DNA of 64,000 nucleotides from Tetranychus cinnabarinus (GCA_022266195.1 WHVY01000002.1:6463001-6527000); one strand, 5' to 3'. Shown: positions 1 to 12,099, counted from the first letter of the stretch. Notes: a model not told the origin generated them from the letters alone. Translations and numbers: made by a program.

Positions 1-525
1 AAAAAAATTGGAAATTATTTTCTGTCTAACATTTAAATCTAAAACCATATTTATTGGCATGAGATATAAGCTCTGATTGATCGCAGGCTCTGATTAAGAT
101 TCAGTAACAAAAGATGAGAAAATTATGTTAAATTTTGTTATCAAATTGAAATTCAATATTTCTGGTTTATCATAATTGAAGGAATGAAAAGCAACTGTCA
201 GGTCTCATGATATTAACAATCGACCAGAACATTATTTTGTCAGATTTCATTATCCTTTTACATTTGATTTGTCTGATCATTTCGCGAAATGATGAATAAT
301 TCAAGGAAAAGGCAAAAATTGTAATGAAAGTGTTCAACTTTGTTAACCTTAATGTGATTTAAATTGGTACTTGAATAACTGTTGAGGATAGAGGAATCAT
401 TATTATGAATATTGTTAATTGAAAGGTTGATCATTTAATTGGGCTGATTGGGTAGTAAATGGTAATGATTATGAAAAATAAATAGTTAATCAAAATATAA
501 TTTAGATATATAATGGCAATAATGA

Positions 526-681
526 TTAAAATAATGAATCTCTCATATCATCATAAGTTGATTGTTTCAATAATTTGATGAATAACATTGTCTTGGCTCG
601 AACAAAAAAGGTGAATTGAAAATGCCTTCTTTTGCGCTGGTCGATTAACATAATGGATTCACCAAAATTTGACCCATTTCC
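526..681 (-). other. Possible small exon (51 codons), unassigned
   Basis: On the minus strand a frame stays open for 51 codons from a good acceptor (ttaccag, just above 681) to a TAA at 526-528. About 80 bases upstream (minus sense) lies a gtaagt donor, near 761-766, and a TATATATA stretch lies at about 925-932. These could together make a short two-exon transcript. The upstream exon has no matching open phase, so only the second exon would code. I do not recognise the peptide, which is rich in Phe, Lys and Arg. The signal is weak and could be chance. Confidence 0.2.
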
Positions 682-2363
682 CTGGTAATAAGAAAATTGT
701 AAGAAAAAGAAATAAGAAAATTAAGAAATTGAAATCAACTAAATAAGATAATTAACTTACATTTCGAGTTTACTTCTTCCTGTTGACCATTTTATAGCTT
801 ATAATACAGTTAATATCTCCACTTGTCTTATACACTTTGTAGCTTTCCTTTTTAATCAACATCTATCTGTTATCCCTTTCACATTATTATCATCTTTTAT
901 CATTCACCTTTATCCTCCAATCGTATATATATCGTAATGTGTAAACAAATGTTAGACACGAATTTGCACTTTTTTAATCAATATAAAGATAATAATAATT
1001 TAATACTAATTTAAAAACACAACAACAGCAGCAAAATGATCAAGATTCACACGAGTTACCGGGATTTACCTAAACACGATTGTCTTGAGGAAAAAAGAAA
1101 CATTAACTTTTAATTTAAAAGCATTAACTCCATTGTCTTCAAATTCAATCTTTGTGTTAATCAGAAATAATTAATATCTTCAAATCGAGTTCCAAATCGA
1201 AACAACTAATCACTTCGATTTTCGGTTAAAACTGGCGTTTCGAGTGACCGCCCAGTCAAACACTACGAGTACGCCATGCACATGAGCAACTCAGGTAGGC
1301 GTCAAATGCATTTGATATTGAATGTGTGTTGTTTGATTAACACTTCTGGCGTTGAGTGGTCATTCGTATCAGATAGTGTTGCCTACCGCGAGTCAATAAA
1401 GGCTAGTAAATGGGCAATAGTGCAAGTCAATGTGCATGTTGAATGTTGCCCAGTATTAAGTTTATCGAACCCAAAAATAGATCTCGAGTGCTCTGGAATT
1501 GAGAAGGAAAATACCATGTGAATTAGATACTGAATTCATAGTTGATTGGATCAATCATTTTGTAAATACCTATTAATAATTCGGTTTTCTCTGCCATCAA
1601 CTACTCTTGAGACCATGCAATGTTTCAGAGCCAATTCTGAATGGAAAATCATTCACTGCACTGGGAAGCTTTGATGATTATACTGAGCGTCGACCAAAGC
1701 TTGTCTGCCAGTATACGGCTTTACTGATCATTTCCAACTCCTTTTCAGGCAGCTTAATTTAGCAATTTGAATCCTATTACGATGAATAATTTCATTCGTG
1801 TTCATTGTGATGGTGCACATTAACCTTTTGCATTCACTAATGGCGGATTGTTCAATTTAATGGTGTTAATGGCTGAAATGTTGTTGATTTACATCTATGG
1901 CACGGATTCGATCCACTCTACTCTCTGAATTGAGCTGGAATAGTTTAACAACCAGAGCACAAGATTCCTGAATTATTGATGAAAAGGAGCTCAAGCTTAC
2001 ATCTAGTCTTTCTTTTCATTTAATAACAAATCCTGCTATGACAAGTATCACAATAGTTTCACTTTTCCTGAGCATCGTCATTTTGCCATCTTTTCAACGC
2101 AAACTACTGCTAAATGGCAATCAAATGAATTCAAAATTTCAACAGCAGGGAATTCAGGACAGGTTGAAATCAAGTTATCTTTAATGCGGCGTTGACAGAA
2201 ATATTGAAAAATTGAATTCAGTAGCATGGACTTGTGGAAACACAATATTAACATAATAATATTGGAAGCGATGACACGACGAATTGACTGTGAAAAAATA
2301 AAAATTGTATCAAAATATGAAGTTACATTTATATTTATGAATTCAGATCACACCAGTTTCATT

Positions 2364-2464
2364 GAAAAAATTAATTCTTGATAAACGCCATCTACTACAC
2401 GTAAGATGCTTAATTATCCCATTGGTAATATAGTAGACGGCGCTTATCAAAGATTATGTTTAAA
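2364..2464 (-). repeat. Long imperfect inverted repeat (foldback hairpin)
   Basis: Arms 2378-2397 and 2431-2450 are reverse complements over 20 bases with two differences. Both differences become G-U pairs if the minus strand is transcribed. Pairing continues outward for roughly ten more bases with about three mismatches, giving a stem of about 30 bp around a 33-base loop. The arms contain CGCCATCTA. The size and shape fit a microRNA precursor, but a small foldback transposon relic or a paired protein-binding site is also possible. It lies about 100 bases past the stop codon of the possible 42-residue gene on the same strand. Confidence 0.5.
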
Positions 2465-2568
2465 ACCAGTGCATTTGAAAATGTTTATAAGCATTCCAGG
2501 TGAAAGCTGTTATAGAAGCTAAAATTAGCTCTAAAATTTATATACAAAAAAAACTAAATTAGCTATTT

Positions 2569-2760
2569 TTATTTAGCAACGATATTGCTTATTATATATA
2601 ACAATTCAACATACTCATGAAATTTCACATCCAATTCGTGTTCATCTTCCATTGTTGGTTGATCAGAAACCTGAGCAAGGAAAGAGGAGAAAGATTAAAG
2701 AGTGGACAGCGATATGAGTGATTGGACACTTACCTTCAGTTTTTTACTCGCCAAAGCCAT
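2569..2760 (-). CDS. Possible 42-residue two-exon small protein
   Basis: Two exons on the minus strand: 2760-2734 (9 codons, ATG start) and 2670-2569 (33 codons plus TAA). The donor is a consensus gtaagt and the acceptor is gctcag, and the phases match (0/0). The predicted peptide begins MALASKKLK, continues with an acidic stretch (MEDEHELD) and ends in a short hydrophobic segment (ELLYIISNIV). I do not recognise the family. The clean splice signals and biased composition argue for a real gene, and the short length argues for caution. The acidic-then-hydrophobic layout resembles tail-anchored or small organelle subunits, but that is only an impression. No upstream promoter element stands out. 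Confidence 0.4.
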
Positions 2761-3919
2761 GGATCTTTTACTCGGTAAGTATTGCTACTTGCAATCAAGG
2801 ATTCTAAATGCAGAAACAGTAATTTAATTTAATTCAACATTTAATTTGTTAGATCCTAAAAGTAGAAACAAATCTCTAGATTTAACCGAAATAATTCAAA
2901 CGCTAGCGAAGGTGTCACCACCTGCTGAATACGTGCTTATTTTGAATTGTAAATTTTAAATGCTCGATAATGTGCATTTAATGCTTTCAAATGTAATCTA
3001 CTAAGTTAGCAAAATTTGATAAAAATACAGATTAACTGTATAAATGTGATAAATGTAATTGATTTAAACAAAACTGCTCCCTTTTTAATTGCTGCCTCAA
3101 GTTGCTGTTGTTGGTTGAAAATGTTTGATTGGGCGTAAGAGCGTTGAGAGTTAAAATTCATTTTTCAAAACTCATTTTGATGAAAATACCAAAATCTCAT
3201 TCCAGTAAAAGGAAAATTTAATCAAGTTTAATGTTACAAACAATTTGTTTCTAAATTGTATTTCATTTGAAAGAGAAATTTTCAATTGCAGAAAGAATCA
3301 GAAAATGATTGATTTACTTTACTAGGAAATTGGAACAATAGGAAAGACAATTGAGATTTAATGAAATTTAATTCATAAGCAAACAAATTAATATTTCATA
3401 ATTACACTTCAATTATTTTGTGTCTAATAAGTTAATACAATATTGACACTAATCTGTTAATAAATGCATTGACCATTTGTGAGTAAAACGGCAAAATCAG
3501 TTAGTTACTTGTTCGTAACCATCTTGACCTATTTTGACCTGTTTAAGAAGAGAAACGAGAAAACGAAAGATGAACAAGATTATTATTATCATGATGATGA
3601 TGGTGTTGAGGGAGATTTAATGGGTGAGGTGAATTGGTTAAGGAGGTTGTGTCCAGTTACCAAAAAGTTACCAAAACCTGTAAATAACGGCTCACGCTTT
3701 TTCATCTTTTACCGCACTCTTTATCATCTTTACTCTCTCTTTCTCATCTTGCAATTGATTTTATGGATTTATGTACATCATCATTATCATCAGCCCTTTT
3801 CTTCTTCTTCTTCTTTATCAATTCTTGATGTTTCACTGAGAAAGTAACCTGAAAATGTAAATCATTTCACTATTCTCTTCTCACTCACACTCGCATATAA
3901 CTCTCTTTTCTTGTCCTGA
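2761..3919. other. Intergenic region upstream of the glycine-rich gene
   Basis: AT-rich with no supported gene. The open frame at 3479-3847 begins at a non-ATG codon and is low in information, with runs of Lys, Asp, His and Ser. Positions 3850-3919 presumably hold the upstream promoter of the gene that follows. Confidence 0.5.
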
Positions 3920-3927
3920 TATAAAAG
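3920..3927 (+). promoter_or_regulatory. TATA box of the glycine-rich protein gene
   Basis: TATAAAAG lies about 30 bases before an initiator-like TCATTCG near 3949 and about 130 bases before the ATG at 4056. The spacing fits a strong core promoter of the type used by highly expressed secreted structural protein genes. Confidence 0.65.
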
Positions 3928-4055
3928 GACTGACCAGTACTTTGATCATCATTCGATTGTCTGATCTGTACGGAGATCAGTTAACAAGTAGCGATTTTCA
4001 ACTTATTTCATTCTTTAACTTCATAACTTAGTAACTTAAATTTCCTGTGATCATC

Positions 4056-6006
4056 ATGAAACCTTTTGCTTTAGTCCTTGTAAGTTTTCATTCGTAACTC
4101 CATTTTTTTCCAATATACGCTGTGAATTTGAATTATGTGGTGATTATCAGTGATTATCCAGGATAACAGTTTACTGAAATCTCATATAATTCATTTTCTT
4201 TAACAGTGATCATTGAAAAATGCAGACGATGTTCAAGATGGATTATTATTATTATTTTTACAACTCGTTCTGATTTTGTTTATGCTTATGTCTCGTTCAA
4301 CATTCCTAATTGTCGTTTGATTTATCTGTTTATAGTTATCAGTAACCTTAGTAGCTGCTAGCAGAAGCGGTGGCTACGGCGGTGGATCCAGCGGTGGTTA
4401 CGGTGGATCTAGCGGCGGATCTAGCGGTGGTTATGGCGGTGGTGCTTCAACCGGAGGTTACGGTGGCGGTGCTTCAGCCGGAGGCTACGGTGGTGGTGCA
4501 TCATCTGGAGGCTATGGTGGTGGTGCTTCATCAGGAGGATACGGTGGTGGTGCTTCAGCCGGAGGTTACGGCGGTGGTGCTTCTTCTGGTGGTTATGGTG
4601 GTGGTGCTTCAACCGGAGGATACGGTGGTGGTGCATCAGCCGGTGGTTACGGTGGTAGTGCATCTGGTGGTAAATCATCATACAAAGTTCTTTACTTGCC
4701 TGTGATCCCAGTGAAATCCCAAAAATCAGGAGGTTCAAGCTACGGTGGACAATCTTCAGCTGGAGGTTACGGTGGAGCTTCCGGTGGAGCTTCTGGAGGT
4801 TCAGCCTATGGAGGTGGATCATCTGCTGGCGGTTATGGTGGAGCTTCAGGTGGCTCAAGCTATGGTGGTGGTGCCTCAGCCGGAGGTTACGGCGGTGGTG
4901 CATCAACCGGTGGTTCAGGCTACGGTGGACAAGCCTCAGCTGGAGGTTATGGTGGAGCTTCAGGTGGTTCAAGCTATGGAGGTGGATCATCTGCTGGAGG
5001 TTACGGTGGTGGTGCATCAACCGGTGGTTCAAGCTACGGTGGACAAGCTTCAGCTGGAGGTTATGGTGGAGCTTCAGGTGGTTCAGGATACGGTGGACAA
5101 GCTTCAGCCGGAGGTTACGGTGGAGCATCCGGTGGAGCTGCCGGTGGTTCAGGCTATGGAGGTGGATCATCTGCTGGAGGTTATGGTGGATCTTCAGGTG
5201 GTTCAAGCTACGGTGGACAAGCTTCAGCCGGAGGTTACGGTGGAGCTTCAGGTGGCTCAAGCTATGGAGGTGGATCATCTTCTGCTGGCGGTTATGGTGG
5301 TGCAGCTCAATCTGATGATGCTCCAGTCATTCCCGTTATCATAATCCAAAAAGATGAAGCTGGAGGTTCAGGCTATGGAGGCTCATCAGGAGGCTCAGGC
5401 TACGGAGGCTCATCAGGAGGTTCAAGCTACGGAGGCTCATCAGGAGGTTCAGGCTATGGTGGTTCCTCAGGTGGCTCAGGAGGAGCTTATGGAGGTAAAT
5501 TTTAGCTTAATTGTTCGAGCTATTTTAAATATTAGAGGCAATCTAAACATAAATTTTTCTATTATTATTTTCAAAAAATCATTATTTTAATATATATTAT
5601 ATTTACTTTCAGGTGGAGCTTCAGGTAAATCATCAGGATATGGTGGCTCATCTGGTGGCTCAGGATATGGAGGTTAGTCTGTTTTTAAGGAATCAACTGA
5701 TCAATATGGAAAAAAAACTCTAAATAGTTCAGTTCGATGACTTACAATCAATTTGCAAACTTCGAAAAGATTGTCTAACATATTTTTATTAAAAATTAAG
5801 GTTCTGGTTCAGGCTCAGGCTATGGCGGTGGCGCCTCAGCTGGAGGTTATGGTGGTGGTGCATCAGCCGGTGGTTACGGTGGTGGTGCTTCATCCGGAGG
5901 TTATGGCGGCGGTGCCTCATCTGGAGGTTACGGTGGCGGTGCATCAGCCGGAGGTTATGGCGGTGGAAAGGGCAAGGGTGGTGCTTCTGGTGCCTCAGGA
6001 TATTGA
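4056..6006 (+). CDS. Secreted glycine-rich protein (silk- or cuticle-like)
   Basis: Four coding exons: 4056-4079, 4336-5494, 5613-5672 and 5801-6006. Phases agree throughout and the spliced product is 482 residues. Exon 1 and the start of exon 2 encode a signal peptide (MKPFALVL then LSVTLVAAS). The rest is almost all tandem GGYGG, GAS, GSS and GQAS units, dominated by Gly, Ser, Ala and Tyr. Two hydrophobic islands break the repeats: one with VLYLPVIPV in the first third (about position 4681) and one with APVIPVIII followed by QKDE in the second half (about 5325). Each exon after the second adds further repeats. The last intron uses an unusual ttaag acceptor. If intron 2 is retained, the protein would end early at 5503-5505 with the residues AYGGKF. 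Composition fits a silk fibroin-like or cuticular/extracellular matrix protein; sequence alone does not decide. Low-complexity frames on the other strand are shadows. Confidence 0.85.
4375..5490 (+). repeat. Coding tandem repeat array (GGYGG units)
   Basis: Most of exon 2 of the glycine-rich gene is a degenerate tandem array of units of roughly 24-45 bases, with near-identical blocks such as GGTGGATCATCTGCTGG recurring several times. Such arrays change length easily by unequal exchange or slippage, so repeat number may vary between individuals and assemblies may collapse here. Confidence 0.85.
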
Positions 6007-7189
6007 TCTCTTTTACCTTTTAAATCTCAAAAATCAAATCACACAACTCTTTCCTCTACTTAAATAAGACTCATCATTTCATTCCCTCTTTCATACTCAA
6101 CTCTCATCCTTTCAACTCCCTCACATCCTTTCCTTTCTCATTCCCTAGAAAGATTTCCTAATTTCCTTCTTTGATTTAACCCTTTTCTGTAAAGTGACAA
6201 TTCATCAATCAATTAAGTTGAAAATAGCCAAGCTTATTTCATTAACTCCTCATAAAATAACCATAATGTTGAAACATTTTACAAAGTGGAAAACCTATGC
6301 TATATCATCATCATTTAACATGGAAACCATAATCACCTTATCGTTTTAATGGTCATCGTTAATCAACTAATTGCCCGTCACCAATTCATACTTTTTTCAT
6401 AACCAACTTGTGCAATTTGGTCATAAAAACATCATAAACAACCAATTCACCAAAATCCCAACTCTTTGTCCAACAAAATACCTAATCTGGTTCCACATTC
6501 ATAAGAGTGAAATTGACTATGATGATAATAATGTCACTTTATCATGTGTAATATACTATAAATAATAATTTGTATTAAGTTGATTTTCATGATTAAATCA
6601 ATTTAATTCTTGTCTTTAAATTTGTGTCTCTTCGTTTTTAGACACCCTCAAAGCTATCAAAAGCTAACGGTCAAAAATTTGATTTTCACAATCAAAAGTA
6701 AATCATTTTCTTTGTCAAGTTGAAGTTTGATGAAAGATATAATTATTTTAATTCTGTTATTGAAATGTAATTGCTATTGGGTAAAATCAATAAAATTGGA
6801 ATACAGTAAAATCAAAGAGTTATAGTGACATCAAGCATTTCATCAATATTTCATATGTCAATATGAGTTTTGTTTTGCTGTGAACCTGACTGACATAAAT
6901 TGTATGATTGTTACAAATTGGCTACCATTTATCTTTATAATCATGGGTTAATCAAAATCATTGAAGAGAATCACTGAATCGGCTAAAAAATCATTCAATG
7001 AGTTAATTGTTGGCAGAGGATACAAAAAGTGAAAACAAGGTAGACAAAAAAACTATCTGAATTATCATTAACTTTCACTCGAAAATCAACTTTATTGACT
7101 TTTGTGTCGCTCTTTATACTCAATTTAACTTGAGACAATTGCTTTCACATAATCATCTTTCAAACAAGGTTGTAAGAAAGAAACAATTT
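6007..7189. other. 3' flank of glycine-rich gene and intergenic DNA
   Basis: After the TGA comes a pyrimidine-rich stretch that is probably 3' UTR. AATAAA occurs at about 6788. No coding region is supported. Confidence 0.45.
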
Positions 7190-7574
7190 CACTATTAAAT
7201 CAATCCAACATAATGGTCCATCCTTTCAGGTAAGATGATAACCTTATTTGTTAACCTTGTTTCCAGCTTCATTTGTTGAATTTTAGCATAAAAAACGAGA
7301 TGTTTTAAATTAATTGGGCTTTCAAAATGTTAATTGTTAATGTCATCATCGAGAATTAACAAGGGTCAAGATGAGTGAATGAAGATTTGGGAGGAGGAAA
7401 TGATTAGGAAGGTTGGTAATATAGTTTATTGGTTTGTATTTAAGAAACATGGTTAACTTACCAAGAGATTTTAGTATTAGTTTCATTGGTGAGTCAACAA
7501 CGACTGAATAAATTGTTGACTGTAAAGTAAACGTTGTATCAAAACAGGATTAAATTATTTATTAGCGTGCTAAA

Positions 7575-10277
7575 ATGGCGAGGATCATTGATTTTCACAT
7601 AAAGCTGGTGATCATCCTCATAGCTGTTCATTGTTCACTATCAATGATGCCTTCAAAAAATTTTGACTGGGATTCCAACAGTTTCATGGACTTAAAAAAT
7701 ATTCAAATACCTGATGTTTCATTTGGTAAGTCTGAACAAAATTAACAAAATACATTATCATTTAGATACACATGAATTGATTTCCAGACAAAATAGGAAA
7801 AGACAAAAGACTTACCTTGTTCATAATTTGAAATCTCTTTGGAGTCGCAAGTATACATGTAGTTATTTATTGTGTCAGAGTTAATTAGAAGATAATAATT
7901 GTTGTTTGATTGGAATATAAAACTCAAATTTTAATATAATTACAATCAAAGATATCAAATCAATGGTAAAGATTCAAAGTTAGACTTCTAATTTTGCAAA
8001 ATTAAAATTATCCTGTTACGCGTTATTCTCTTGATTTCAAACGCTAGATGGCGACTTTATGAATTTAATCAAGCGCTTTTATTTGACAGCCTTTGTTGGT
8101 TCATTTTTATCAACTGTTATTTCTTTGGTAATTATTTTTGTGTTTATTTGTGATAAATTTTGATTTGTTCAATAGATCAAATTCTGCCATCGAAGTCCAA
8201 AAGTAATCAGCAAATCCAAGGAGTACCTGGTACTAAACCTTTATCATCTCCTAGAAAAGATTCATTATTTGATTTAGATGGGTTCAATAACTCACCTCCG
8301 CCATCTCAACCACTTGAGCAGCAACGACCAAAATCCCTGCCAAACTTGCCCTCAATCGACTCTAAATTTCACGACCAAGGGTCACATTTAGAAAACAAAC
8401 CAGTGCCTTCAAAGAAACTAGGATGGGACTAGTAAGTGAATTTTCGTACATCGACAAACTGAACTTCTATTTTCAACCCTTTCTTGTTTTTTGTTTTTTG
8501 TTAATAGTGAACCAGATTTCGATGTATTTCACAAAGGGCCACAGGGTGTTGTCAGGAGCTGGCATACAAAAGATGGTAAAGGAGACGATCATATTTGGCA
8601 TACCAAAGGTAAGAATTATTTAAATCTGCTCGAATTACTTTGTTGACTATTGCTTCGTTTTTATGAACATTTAACAATTTTACAATTGATTTTCGCCATT
8701 CTCTTCGGTTAGAAACTCACCATCACCATCATCATCACCACCACCATGCATCAGAAGAAGACCACGAACATGAACATGGTCACAAACATGACAATTGGCA
8801 TAAACATGATCATGTAAGTTTTTATCATCTTTAACTATTATTAATAATTCAAAGTTCTAGTTTTATTCAAATCTGGAGCTAACAAGAGGGAAAATATTAA
8901 TTTGATTAAACTCTGTTTATTTTCAATCACTTTACTGATAAAATTTTTCAACTTTTGCTATTTCATTTTTGTCACAACAGGGTCACGATCATGGACATGA
9001 ACATGATCATGGACACGATCACGAACATGGACACGACCACGAACACGCTCATGATCACGGCCACGGACATGAGCATGGACATGAAAATACTCATGCTCAT
9101 ACACATGGTCATGAACATTCACACAATCATGGACACCAACATGGTCATGTAAGTTGTTCAGAGAAATCAAGTGTTTCTAACTTGATCATAAATCTATTCA
9201 AAGTATTTTTTCATTTGAAAATGAGACCAATATTATTCAAGAAGCTTAGAAATTTATCATTAGTTTTGTCTTTAATTAGTTGAATTTATGATCTCATTAT
9301 CTATGGGCAGCTAATTTCCAATATAGCTTTAATTGTATAGATTTATTAATGCATTTTTTTCTTTCTTTTCTTAATCAATAGAATCATGGACATGCACATG
9401 CACACGTAAGTTATAAAAGTCATTGTAAAGTTGGCAATGAAATGCATCTTGAACTTTTCAATATCCCACCTTCTCGATTCCTTTATTATATTGAACTAAT
9501 TATCTTTTTCTTGCAAATTTTATTACACCAGAATCATGGACATGAAAATACTCATGCTCATAAACATGGCCATGAACATCAACACGTAAGTTAATGCATA
9601 CTTTTGAAATTTTGTTTTAAATTAAAAGTCTGTGTATTTTTGTGTCATTAGACTTATTATTTCTCTTTTTAAAATTACATTACAAATTATTATTTTTAAT
9701 AACTTAAAACTAATACTGTTTTTATTTTACTTTCAGGATAACAAACACTCACATCAACATGGTGAGGAATATGAACTATATTCAAATCTGGTTAAATTTC
9801 TTATCATTTTAACTCTAGATTTTGATCACCTCCATTTTGGTCTAAATTGATACAGTGAAAATTTGCTTGTTGATTTTTTTATTGACAAATTATTAACACA
9901 TTGCATTTGCTTTATCTATATTTTCAGGTCATGAACACTGGCACGATCATGATCACAAACATGGACATGGTAAATATTCAAGTTTGATCGAAGACTTTGG
10001 CAAACTGAAACTAACAATTTTCTTTATGATTTCAGATCATCATCACCATCACGATCATGAGCATCATTCAAAACATGGAGGTAAACAAGAGGAAAAATCC
10101 ACTGATACCCAAAGTCATCTTGCTGCGTTGCTTGAAAATTTGGCAAAGTCTCAAAATAATCAGCCAGGATACTTGATAGCACAAAAACCTGTGCAAATCA
10201 GACAAAAGAAAAGACCAAATAGCCGATTCAAGATATCTTTGGATGGAGCAGCAATTGATCTAGGAAATTTGATCTAA
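7575..10277 (+). CDS. Secreted histidine-rich repeat protein
   Basis: Ten coding exons: 7575-7725, 8176-8431, 8508-8608, 8713-8813, 8981-9148, 9382-9405, 9532-9585, 9737-9761, 9928-9969 and 10036-10277. All phases agree and the product is 387 residues. The N-terminus (LVIILIAVHCSLSM) is a signal peptide. Residues of about 50-170 are Pro/Ser/Lys-rich and ordinary. Exon 4 opens with a run of ten His, and exons 5-10 encode GHDHGHEH-type repeats before a non-repetitive tail of about 65 residues. Such His density should bind zinc, copper or nickel, as in histidine-rich glycoproteins and metal-storage proteins, but the true role is unknown. Exons 6-9 are microexons of 24, 54, 25 and 42 bases. A possible 5' UTR exon ends at 7229 (donor gtaaga) and could join an acceptor (ttattag) just before the ATG. 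Confidence 0.82.
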
Positions 10278-12062
10278 TTAACTTTCGCCATCATCTTCTA
10301 TTATCAAATTAAACTAACAAAATGGTTTAACAATACTTTTAAGTCAGTCATTGTTTGGTTTGATTTAAGCAATGTTTACCACTGGACAATTCATACCATA
10401 GTCAATCAAGAATACAAATTATCATACAATTTAATTCCAATGTATTAATTGTATCCATGACAAATATGTAAATTACACAAAAAATCAGCTGGAAACTGGT
10501 TTTGTTTAACTGTAAATTAAAGATGTAATTAGTTCAGATTTGAATTGGAGTTGTATATAATCTGGGTCTGTAAACAAATTAACCTTCACACAATCAACAT
10601 TGAGGTAAACTCGAACAAGACAAAAAGCAAAAGAAAAAGAACAAAAGTCGATTAATGTTACAACCAAAACTAATCATGTCTGATTATTCACAAATTTAGA
10701 CATATCCTAAACGGTAAGACAGCAACAGAGTTATCAACTAAGCCACCTTCAATAATTTGGCTCATTAATTGTACAACAAACACTATTTCCAACTGATTTT
10801 AATATAATTTAAAAGATTGTCTAACAATTCTAATTTGTTTTTCTTGGTTAGTTGAATGTTAAAGTTGCAGAGGAGTTGATTTTAATCAAAAGGAATGAGT
10901 TGGTGGCAGTAAGAAGGTTGGGTTGATTAAGGTTCAATGATTTTCCTTGATCTTGGACTGTGATCACGGTAATAAGTTGACTACAATTTAAATTGCGTGG
11001 TAATTACTTCCGACCGGCAATAATTTCATCGATATAAACGTAAAGTTTATTGTAACAATAACAACAATTAGTCACAAGAGTTTGACTTACAATCAAAGCT
11101 AAAATAATTCAACTCAATAGTTTTCCAAATATGCATGAAATGGTCAAAATGAGCAGATTAATTGAGCAAATGAATCAACATTCTCAGATGTTCGATATCT
11201 ATTGAATATTTATCATGCTGTTCACTTGGTAGGATCAAGTAAAACAATAAAAGATAAGCTACTACTGAAAACGCAATAAGTTAATCAATAAAATTAAAAT
11301 TTTTGACAATAGGAAGTACAAGTTTAAATTGGCCTTTCCAGCCATATTAGGTGTTTAAGACATTTCAAATGTTAAGGTGAAAAGCCGTTTAATTAATCTA
11401 CAGTAAAAAATTGCTGATTGCGTCAGTTAACAATTGAAGAAAGACATTTTTGTTGCAACAACAGGTAAAGGTAAAGGATAAGGCAAAAAGGGTGGTAACA
11501 TGAAAACAATTGTACCAATTGTATTACAAAAAAAGAGAATAAAATCTTAAGAGTTGTACATGAAAGGGTTGTTTGTTTGTTATGTTTACAGTGCTTTTGT
11601 CAATAACGATGATGGTAAATGGTTCACAATGAGCTTTTGTTTTTTCCGTAAGAATATTCAACCCATAAACTGGGAAAATTAAATTAAATAAGGTTTGGGT
11701 AAAAGTCCGATCGGCTTTAAGTCTCATCCCGGGTTGAAAATAATCAACTGTTGATTGTGCAAAATACAAACAGGAATGATTAATTTAGACTAGTTAAAGA
11801 TGGGAGAAATCGATTGATAAGACAAATTTCATAATGGAGTGAAAAAATGATCATTAGTTTATAATTGCTGATCAATTTTTGAAAATCGAAATCTCCTAAA
11901 ACAATAATTTTCAATAATTTAAGGCACTAAAGTGCTATATTTGTTAACATTTGTATGCTACAGTTGCTTTAAAAGCATTTAGCACACATGCATTATCATT
12001 GTTGAATGTTGAACACAACAGGAGTAAATTTTTGATTAATAACTGCCATTATTGGTTGACAT
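10278..12062. other. Intergenic region between two converging genes
   Basis: It holds the 3' ends of the histidine-rich gene (plus) and of KANK (minus). AT-rich; no coding region, RNA gene or mobile element is recognisable. The open frame at 11524-11769 (minus) has no supporting features. Confidence 0.45.
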
Positions 12063-12068
12063 TTTATT
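12063..12068 (-). terminator. Polyadenylation signal of KANK
   Basis: AATAAA on the minus strand about 32 bases past the KANK stop codon. This would give a very short 3' UTR. Other signals further downstream cannot be excluded. Confidence 0.45.
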
Positions 12069-12099
12069 TCCGCGTTTGCTCTTTAAAAATTGTGCTCAT

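Larger units (their letters stand above)
1..2568. other. Noncoding stretch, left edge
   Basis: AT-rich sequence with no supported gene apart from the possible minus-strand exon at 526-681 and the hairpin at 2364-2464, both listed separately. The only longer open frame (1276-1521, plus) has no family resemblance and no splice partners. Confidence 0.5.

Noticed and set aside
1276..1521. 81-codon plus-strand frame with several Cys
   Set aside because: No signal peptide, no splice partners and no family resemblance; length is within chance expectation.
3479..3847. 122-codon frame just upstream of the glycine-rich promoter
   Set aside because: Begins at a non-ATG codon, with low-complexity runs; it sits where the promoter is expected.
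4421..5278. Long His/Leu/Asn-rich open frame on the minus strand opposite the glycine-rich gene
   Set aside because: It is the reverse-complement shadow of the GGYGG repeat array; composition follows from the repeats and it lacks its own start context or splice logic.
8958..9170. His/Val/Arg-rich minus-strand frame and Met/Thr/Asp-rich plus frame over exon 5 of the histidine-rich gene
   Set aside because: Other-frame readings of the CAT/CAC repeat; the secreted frame continues through ten exons in phase.
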